Shown here: piece by piece, positions 1 through 3,425 of the stretch
Layout: every line of letters starts with the position of its first letter
Position numbering within the stretch: the stretch's first letter is position 1
Source: an uncultured beta proteobacterium
GTDB lineage: Bacteria > Pseudomonadota > Gammaproteobacteria > Burkholderiales > Burkholderiaceae_C
Direction: 5' to 3'
DNA length: 6,312 nt
Assembly: GCA_903840825.1 (NCBI GenBank)
Contig: CAIMHL010000376.1
Location: 1 to 6,312 of the forward strand
The notes under the pieces: model-generated
Database searches by the model: none
What the model was told of the DNA's origin: nothing
Seen by the model: the letters and a program-made list of their open reading frames with translations, nothing else
Program-made: the position numbers and the translations under genes

Positions 1-84
1 CACTTGGCTTCAAGCCTAGCTAAGGCGGTGGCCGTGATTCACAAAAATAGGGCTGCGCAAGCCCTTGGCCAAAACATTTCTTAA
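1..84 (+). CDS. Possible 3' end of an unidentified upstream gene
   Basis: Frame 1 is open from the left edge to a TAA at 82-84 and would encode about 27 C-terminal residues, ending in QALGQNIS. The other two forward frames hit stops within the first 30 bases. The codons used (GCG, GTG, GCC, CAC) fit the GC-rich style of the other genes here. I do not recognise the peptide, and a stretch this short can be open by chance. The 70 bp between this stop and the next start then form a typical intergenic gap. The true gene, if there is one, lies mostly outside the window. Confidence 0.25.
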   Translation, partial: HLASSLAKAVAVIHKNRAAQALGQNIS

Positions 85-142
85 TGTTTATCAAGTTCAA
101 AAACAGGCCCTTGCCTACTATTGATTCTTTGCTTCAATTTTC

Positions 143-148
143 AGGAGA
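143..148 (+). promoter_or_regulatory. Strong ribosome binding site of the DUF883 gene
   Basis: AGGAGA lies 6 bases before the ATG at 155. It is the clearest Shine-Dalgarno sequence in the window and fixes the start at 155 rather than at the in-frame ATG at 164. The next two genes of the cluster lack a comparable site, which fits translation coupled to this first gene. Confidence 0.75.
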
Positions 149-154
149 AAGTTT

Positions 155-466
155 ATGAACGATATGTCCGTACTACAAAAAGACAAATTAATGAACGATT
201 TGGGCGTGGTTATTTCTGATGCGGAAGCGTTGCTGAAAATGACCGCCGATGAGATGAGCGAAAACGCGGTGGATATTCGAAGCCGGGTTAAAAGCAGACT
301 CGATCAGGCCAAAGTTGATTTGATCCATTTGCAAGAAACGGCCGTGGCCAAAGCCAAGGCTGCCGGACACGCCGCCGATGAATTTGTGCATGAAAGCCCC
401 TGGAAATCCATCGGCATTGCCTCGGGCGTGGGCTTGGTCATTGGTTTATTGATCGGACGCCGATAA
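155..466 (+). CDS. yqjD: DUF883 / ElaB-YqjD family membrane-anchored protein
   Basis: A 103-residue protein, close to the roughly 100 residues of E. coli YqjD and ElaB. Residues 5-78 are charged and predicted to be largely helical, with many Ala, Glu, Lys and Asp. A short linker (HESPWKS, 79-85) leads into one C-terminal hydrophobic segment (about 86-101) rich in Gly and ending in GRR. This is the typical DUF883 layout: a cytoplasmic helical domain anchored in the inner membrane by its tail, with a glycine-zipper-like anchor. E. coli YqjD is reported to bind ribosomes at the inner membrane in stationary phase under RpoS control; whether this protein does so is inference. It is the first gene of a three-gene cluster and has a strong ribosome binding site 6 bases upstream. 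The family call is firm, but the choice of yqjD over elaB rests on the following yqjE- and yqjK-like genes. Confidence 0.88.
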   Translation: MNDMSVLQKDKLMNDLGVVISDAEALLKMTADEMSENAVDIRSRVKSRLDQAKVDLIHLQETAVAKAKAAGHAADEFVHESPWKSIGIASGVGLVIGLLIGRR

Positions 467-479
467 ATCGAACGACTCA

Positions 480-866
480 GTGGCTGAATCAAACCAGGAG
501 ACCGGGCTTCTCGTCTCTTTCAAACGGCTGTGCGCCACAGCCATCGAGATCGCGCAAGTCCGGCTTGAGCTCGTAGCCAACGAGCTTGAGCTGGAGAAAA
601 AACGCCTGTTTGAAGGCTTGCTGTGGGCCTTGGCCGCACTATTGATGCTGGGCGTGGGCTTGGTGTTGCTCTGTGGCTTCATCATCTTGCTGTTTTGGGA
701 AGGTTACCGCCTATCGGCCATTGGGGTGCTCATGGTCATTTTCCTAATTAGTGCCGCAGTACTTTTTTCCCAAGCACGCCAGCGGCTCAGCCATCCGCAA
801 GGCATCTTCAGTGCCAGCGTGAATGAGCTCAACAAAGACCGCCAAGCCCTCAAACCCAAAACATGA
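480..866 (+). CDS. yqjE: YqjE-like membrane protein (holin-like PF07332 family)
   Basis: A 128-residue protein that starts with GTG. No ATG lies near the N-terminus, and the family-typical opening (ESNQETGLLVSFKRL) begins directly after this GTG. Residues 10-44 form an amphipathic helix with a heptad-like acidic and basic pattern (RLELVANELELEKKRL). Two transmembrane helices follow at about 46-72 and 77-98, then a polar C-terminal tail. This is the arrangement of the YqjE / 'Phage_holin_3_6' family. The holin name is historical and the chromosomal members have no demonstrated lysis role. The start is 13 nt after the stop of the DUF883 gene with no clear Shine-Dalgarno, so translation is probably coupled. 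The 3' end overlaps the next gene by ATGA. An inner-membrane location is inferred from the helices; the molecular function is unknown. Confidence 0.85.
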   Translation: MAESNQETGLLVSFKRLCATAIEIAQVRLELVANELELEKKRLFEGLLWALAALLMLGVGLVLLCGFIILLFWEGYRLSAIGVLMVIFLISAAVLFSQARQRLSHPQGIFSASVNELNKDRQALKPKT

Positions 867-1150
867 ACAAGACCGAGCTGCTGATTCGACAGCAAATGCT
901 GGTGCAAAAAAGCGGCCTTTTGCGTGAGCGACTTAAACACCAGTCCGTCGTGCTCACAAAGCCGCTTTGGGTGCTGGACCAAGGCAAACTTGGCCTGCAG
1001 TGGCTCTCGGACCACCACATTTGGCCCAGCGTAGCCCTGCTTGTGGTGGCGCTGCTCAAGCCGCGGCGAACGTTGGCTTGGGGTCAGCGAATCTGGAGAG
1101 TCTGGAAAACTTACCAGACCGCCAAAGCTTGGCTGCTCAAAAACCGCTAA
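863..1150 (+). CDS. yqjK: YqjK-like protein, third gene of the yqjDEK-type cluster
   Basis: A 95-residue basic protein; E. coli YqjK is about the same length. The N-terminal third (LLIRQQMLVQKSGLLRERL) is a charged helix resembling YqjK-like proteins. A short hydrophobic stretch (about 53-66) is followed by a Lys/Arg/Trp-rich tail ending in LLKNR. The start codon overlaps the yqjE-like stop as ATGA, so the two are almost certainly translated together. The assignment relies as much on its place after yqjD- and yqjE-like genes as on sequence, because the family is poorly conserved. The function is unknown; with its neighbours it probably belongs to a small envelope-associated, possibly stress-related module. 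No T-rich terminator hairpin follows, so transcription may continue into the LOG gene. Confidence 0.72.
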   Translation: MNKTELLIRQQMLVQKSGLLRERLKHQSVVLTKPLWVLDQGKLGLQWLSDHHIWPSVALLVVALLKPRRTLAWGQRIWRVWKTYQTAKAWLLKNR

Positions 1151-1167
1151 AACTTGGTTAACCGATT

Positions 1168-1173
1168 TATAAA
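1168..1173 (+). promoter_or_regulatory. Candidate -10 element (TATAAA) before the LOG-family gene
   Basis: TATAAA matches the sigma-70 -10 consensus at 5 of 6 positions and lies in the 61-bp gap before the ATG at 1212. Transcription would start near 1180. I see no -35 at the correct spacing and no extended -10 TGn. An 8-bp palindrome, GGTTAACC (1156-1163), lies just upstream. The evidence is only suggestive; the LOG gene may instead be read from the upstream cluster. Confidence 0.3.
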
Positions 1174-1211
1174 GACAACACGTCTTCGGCGTGAACTTGG
1201 CTGGGCTCACA

Positions 1212-2084
1212 ATGGACGACATGGACACCACACACAAACTCACTGAAAGCCGCTTGGCCGATGCCTGGGCCGAGCTGCAAATTCACGCCGACCAAGGCAA
1301 CCCACTTCAGGCAGATGCCTACCGTCTGGCATTTGCCGACCCCGAGTTTCTCCTGCGCCGAGAAACCCGTGGCATACGCTTTCAATTGGAAATGCTCAAA
1401 CCCGACATTGAGCAAACCGAGCAAGGCATTGAAAACACCATCGTGGTTTTTGGCAGCGCCCGCTTCCCCGCCCCCGAAGACGCCCAAAAATCTTACGAGC
1501 TGGCGCAACAAAGCGGCGACCCTTCTGCACTAAAGCTGGCCCAGCGCCACCTTAAAAGTGCGCAGTATTACGACCAGGCCCGTTTGTTTGGCCGTCTGGT
1601 GGCAGCGCACAGCATGCACCTGCGGCGTGAAGAGCGCCTGTTTATTGCAACCGGCGGCGGGCCCGGCATCATGGAGGCGGCCAATCGCGGCGCCCATGAG
1701 ATGGGCGCGCCCAGTGTCGGCCTGAATATCGCACTGCCGCATGAGCAAAGCGCCAACCCTTACGTCACGCCCACACTCAGCTTCAAGTTTCACTACTTTG
1801 CACTGCGCAAAATGCACTTCATGATGCGCGCCAAGGCCTTGGTGGCCTTTCCCGGCGGCTTTGGCACTTTGGACGAGTTGTTTGAAGTCATCACCTTGGT
1901 GCAAACCGGCAAAGCCAAGCCGGTGCCCATTGTGTTGTACGGCACCGAGTACTGGAAGAAGCTCTTTAACACCGAGGTCATGCTCGAAGAAGGGGTGATT
2001 TCAGAGCAAGACCTGGCTCTTTTCTCGTATGTGGACGAACCCCAGGCCGCCTGGGACGTCATCAAAGAGTTTTACAAGCTCTGA
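1212..2084 (+). CDS. LOG-family (TIGR00730-type) Rossmann-fold phosphoribohydrolase-like protein
   Basis: From the ATG at 1212 the protein has 290 residues; a GTG at 1191 would add 7. Neither start has a clear Shine-Dalgarno, and the ATG is preferred only as the commoner codon. The Rossmann-like core starts at about residue 78 (VVFGSAR). It carries GGGPGIMEAANRG (148-160) and the family signature PGGFGTLDE (214-222), preceded by the conserved Arg/Lys-rich segment LRKMHFMMRAKALVAF. These mark the LOG ('lonely guy') / lysine-decarboxylase-like superfamily. Characterised members split nucleoside 5'-monophosphates, including cytokinin ribotides, into base and ribose 5-phosphate. The first 75 or so residues, with RLAFADPEFLLRRETRGIRFQLEM, are the extension seen in the longer betaproteobacterial forms. 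The substrate cannot be read from sequence: cytokinin-type activity or general nucleotide turnover are both possible, and 'lysine decarboxylase' would be a misnomer. It is convergent with ispF. Confidence 0.88.
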   Translation: MDDMDTTHKLTESRLADAWAELQIHADQGNPLQADAYRLAFADPEFLLRRETRGIRFQLEMLKPDIEQTEQGIENTIVVFGSARFPAPEDAQKSYELAQQSGDPSALKLAQRHLKSAQYYDQARLFGRLVAAHSMHLRREERLFIATGGGPGIMEAANRGAHEMGAPSVGLNIALPHEQSANPYVTPTLSFKFHYFALRKMHFMMRAKALVAFPGGFGTLDELFEVITLVQTGKAKPVPIVLYGTEYWKKLFNTEVMLEEGVISEQDLALFSYVDEPQAAWDVIKEFYKL

Positions 2085-2086
2085 AC

Positions 2087-2575
2087 TCAGGGCGGTGTCG
2101 GCTTGAAAAGCAGCACGACCGCCCTGGCTTCCATGGCTTGGCCCAAACCCACAGGCCCCATCTTTTCCGAGGTCTTGGCCTTGACGTTGACCTGATCGAC
2201 ACCAACCCCCAAAAACCCGGCAATAGATGCCCGCATGGCTTGAATATGGGGTGTGAGTTTGGGCGCTTGGGCCATCACGGTGCTGTCCACATTGCCCAGC
2301 TCAAACCCTTTTTCCCGCACGCGCCGCATCGCCTCAGCCAGCAAAACGCCCGAATCGGCCCCTTTAAAACGAGCATCCGTATCGGGGAAGTGCGTGCCAA
2401 TATCGCCCAAAGCGGCTGCCCCCAACAGCGCATCGGTGATGGCATGCAGGAGCACATCGGCATCCGAGTGGCCCAATAGCCCCAGGTGATATGGGATCTC
2501 CACCCCGCCAATGATGAGTTTTCGGTTGGCCACCAACGCGTGAATATCCCAACCCTCGCCAATTCTGAAATTCAT
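2087..2575 (-). CDS. ispF: 2-C-methyl-D-erythritol 2,4-cyclodiphosphate synthase
   Basis: A 162-residue protein, the usual IspF length. It converts 4-diphosphocytidyl-2-C-methyl-D-erythritol 2-phosphate to 2-C-methyl-D-erythritol 2,4-cyclodiphosphate and CMP, the fifth step of the MEP isoprenoid pathway, in the cytosol; family members are homotrimers. The metal site is visible: D10 and H12 in GEGWDIH, and H44 in LLGHSDADVLLHAITDALLG. The flexible loop GHSDAD and the acidic motif GTHFPDTD (60-67) are also present. The C-terminal substrate and nucleotide motif NVKAKTSEKMGPVG is intact. One small variation is Trp9 where many homologues have Phe (GFDVH). The start codon overlaps the ispD stop as ATGA, so the two are cotranscribed and probably translationally coupled. 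The stop lies 2 bp from the stop of the convergent LOG gene. Confidence 0.97.
   Translation of the reverse strand: MNFRIGEGWDIHALVANRKLIIGGVEIPYHLGLLGHSDADVLLHAITDALLGAAALGDIGTHFPDTDARFKGADSGVLLAEAMRRVREKGFELGNVDSTVMAQAPKLTPHIQAMRASIAGFLGVGVDQVNVKAKTSEKMGPVGLGQAMEARAVVLLFKPTPP
2088..2126. repeat. Inverted repeat at the convergent LOG/ispF gene ends
   Basis: CAGGGCGGT (2088-2096) and ACCGCCCTG (2118-2126) are perfect 9-bp arms around a 21-nt loop. The loop holds a small inner stem, GCTT (2101-2104) with AAGC (2108-2111). It lies just past the LOG stop and inside the last codons of ispF. Neither strand has a T-run after the stem, so it is not a classical intrinsic terminator. It could still act as a pause, 3'-end protection or Rho-assisted site for the convergent transcripts. 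The pairing is seen directly; any role is inference. Confidence 0.4.
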
Positions 2576-3318
2576 GCGTGTTGTCCTTTTTGTCTGGCTA
2601 GCAGCACCGCCTCTGCCAACGCAAAATCTTCCGGGTAAGTGACCTTGAAGTTTTGGGCGCTCCCCGCTACCAATAGGGGGTGCAGGCCCATGGCCTCCAT
2701 CGCGCTGGACTCATCCGTGACCAAGTCCCCCGCTTGCTGCAGCGCTGCAATCAGGGGGCCAATGCGGAACATTTGCGGGGTTTGGGCCAACCATTTGTCG
2801 TGCCGGTCTAAGGTGCCCGCCACACGGCCACCCACCTCACTCTTGAGCGTATCGGGCAACTTATGCGCCAGCAAACCACCCACAGCATCGGCCTCGCAGG
2901 CCGTGATCAGAGCGGTGATTTGCTCAGGCGTGATCAGGCACCGGGCCGCATCGTGCACCAAAACCCAGTCGTCAGGGTCTGCGCCACACTCAAGCAGAAA
3001 AATTAAACCATTAAAAACGCTTGCAGCCCTTGTAGGACCACCTTGAGCAGCTATTAAAAGCGTTGCCGATTCTGAGGCCAAAAACTCATCCCCTGGCGAC
3101 ACCACCACTGCAATTTGGCCAATTTTGGGCACCTTGGCAAAGGCCGATAGTGTGTGCAGCACCAAGGGCTTGCCGAGCAAGGGTTGGTATTGCTTGGGGC
3201 CTTCAGCGCCTGAGCGCGCGCCCGTGCCCGCGCAAGGAATGAGCGCCCAAAAATGGGCAGTGGATGACTGAAGGCCGGGGGGATTCTGAGTGGGTTCGGT
3301 AACGAGCATGGGGGTCAT
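2572..3318 (-). CDS. ispD: 2-C-methyl-D-erythritol 4-phosphate cytidylyltransferase
   Basis: A 248-residue protein, slightly longer than the typical 230-240. It transfers CMP from CTP to 2-C-methyl-D-erythritol 4-phosphate, giving CDP-methylerythritol and pyrophosphate, the third step of the MEP pathway. The CTP-binding loop is PCAGTGARSGAEGPKQ (28-43), with R35 and K42 as the expected phosphate contacts. Further family motifs are GGPTRAASV (93-101), VHDAAR (121-126), the LDR..KW.AQTPQ segment (170-182), TDESSAME (201-208) and NFKVTYPEDFALAEA (223-237). The first 22 or so residues precede the conserved FWALIP strand and look unstructured. Met1 (3318) and Met4 (3309) are both possible starts, and neither has a good Shine-Dalgarno. 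It overlaps ispF by ATGA. Residues 87-107 use strikingly A/T-ending codons, noted as a separate feature. Confidence 0.97.
   Translation of the reverse strand: MTPMLVTEPTQNPPGLQSSTAHFWALIPCAGTGARSGAEGPKQYQPLLGKPLVLHTLSAFAKVPKIGQIAVVVSPGDEFLASESATLLIAAQGGPTRAASVFNGLIFLLECGADPDDWVLVHDAARCLITPEQITALITACEADAVGGLLAHKLPDTLKSEVGGRVAGTLDRHDKWLAQTPQMFRIGPLIAALQQAGDLVTDESSAMEAMGLHPLLVAGSAQNFKVTYPEDFALAEAVLLARQKGQHA
2998..3060 (-). other. 63-bp low-GC, atypical-codon patch inside ispD
   Basis: Codons 87-107 of ispD end in A or T in 19 of 21 cases (CTT TTA ATA GCT GCT at the start, TTA ATT TTT at the end), including TTA, ATA and AGG. Codon use on both sides is mixed to GC-rich. The patch encodes the conserved GGPTRAASV.NGL region, so the reading frame and protein are intact. 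An inverted repeat, AACGCTT (3016-3022) with AAGCGTT (3058-3064), and two copies of ATTAAAA (3010-3016 and 3053-3059) frame it. The origin is unknown. Confidence 0.55.
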
Positions 3319-3320
3319 TC

Positions 3321-3326
3321 TAAAAT
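3321..3326 (+). promoter_or_regulatory. Candidate -10 element (TAAAAT) for mfd
   Basis: TAAAAT fits the sigma-70 -10 consensus at 5 of 6 positions and lies 99 bp before the mfd start. No convincing -35 is present at 16-18 bp. On the opposite strand the overlapping bases read TAGAAT (3322-3317), also -10-like, but that would start transcription within the first codons of ispD. If TAAAAT is used, the mfd transcript would begin near 3333, and the hairpin at 3340-3369 would lie at its 5' end. Confidence 0.25.
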
Positions 3327-3339
3327 GCAGTCCAGCCTC

Positions 3340-3395
3340 AACACCCCCCGCCTCCCTGCGGGGGGTGTTTTGTATTTGTGTTTTTGACTTTTTTT
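3340..3395 (+). terminator. Terminator-like hairpin plus T-rich tract in the ispD-mfd spacer
   Basis: AACACCCCCCGC (3340-3351) pairs perfectly with GCGGGGGGTGTT (3358-3369), a 12-bp stem with a 6-nt loop (CTCCCT). On the + strand it is followed by TTGTATTTGTGTTTTTG and a later run of seven T's (3389-3395), the form of a Rho-independent terminator reading rightward. On the minus strand the stem is followed by TGAGGCTGGACTG, so it is not bidirectional. It lies between divergent genes, 56 bp before the mfd start, where no rightward gene obviously needs ending. It may stop antisense readthrough coming across ispF-ispD, or act as a leader element of mfd. Confidence 0.65.
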
Positions 3396-3425
3396 CGCGT
3401 CGCCCACCGCGGCTCCAGGCACTTC

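Noticed and set aside
6..16. Small palindrome GGCTT-c-AAGCC at the left edge
   Set aside because: Arms of 5 bp with a 1-nt centre cannot form a stable hairpin and are common by chance.
49..65. Hairpin AGGGCT-gcgca-AGCCCT as a terminator of the upstream gene
   Set aside because: The stem is only 6 bp and is followed by TGGCCAAAAC rather than a T-run. It also lies inside the possible coding tail that ends at 84.
116..121. TACTAT as the -10 of the yqjDEK-like cluster
   Set aside because: It matches the consensus at only 4 of 6 positions, no -35 is present at 16-18 bp, and a sigma-S assignment would rest only on analogy with E. coli.
480..866. Phage holin or prophage remnant
   Set aside because: The family name includes 'holin', but there is no endolysin or other phage gene nearby and the neighbours match the chromosomal yqjD/yqjK arrangement.
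1100..1119. Hairpin GTCTGG-N8-CCAGAC near the end of the yqjK-like gene
   Set aside because: A 6-bp stem inside coding sequence with no T-tract; most likely incidental.
704..1243. Long minus-strand open frame (179 codons) across the yqjE/yqjK region
   Set aside because: It lies opposite two well-supported + strand genes, has no recognisable domain and an odd composition, and is a shadow of GC-rich coding sequence.
1212..2084. Lysine decarboxylase annotation
   Set aside because: PGGFGTLDE and GGGPGIMEAANRG are LOG-family phosphoribohydrolase motifs. The decarboxylase name is an old mis-transfer, and no pyridoxal-phosphate fold is visible.
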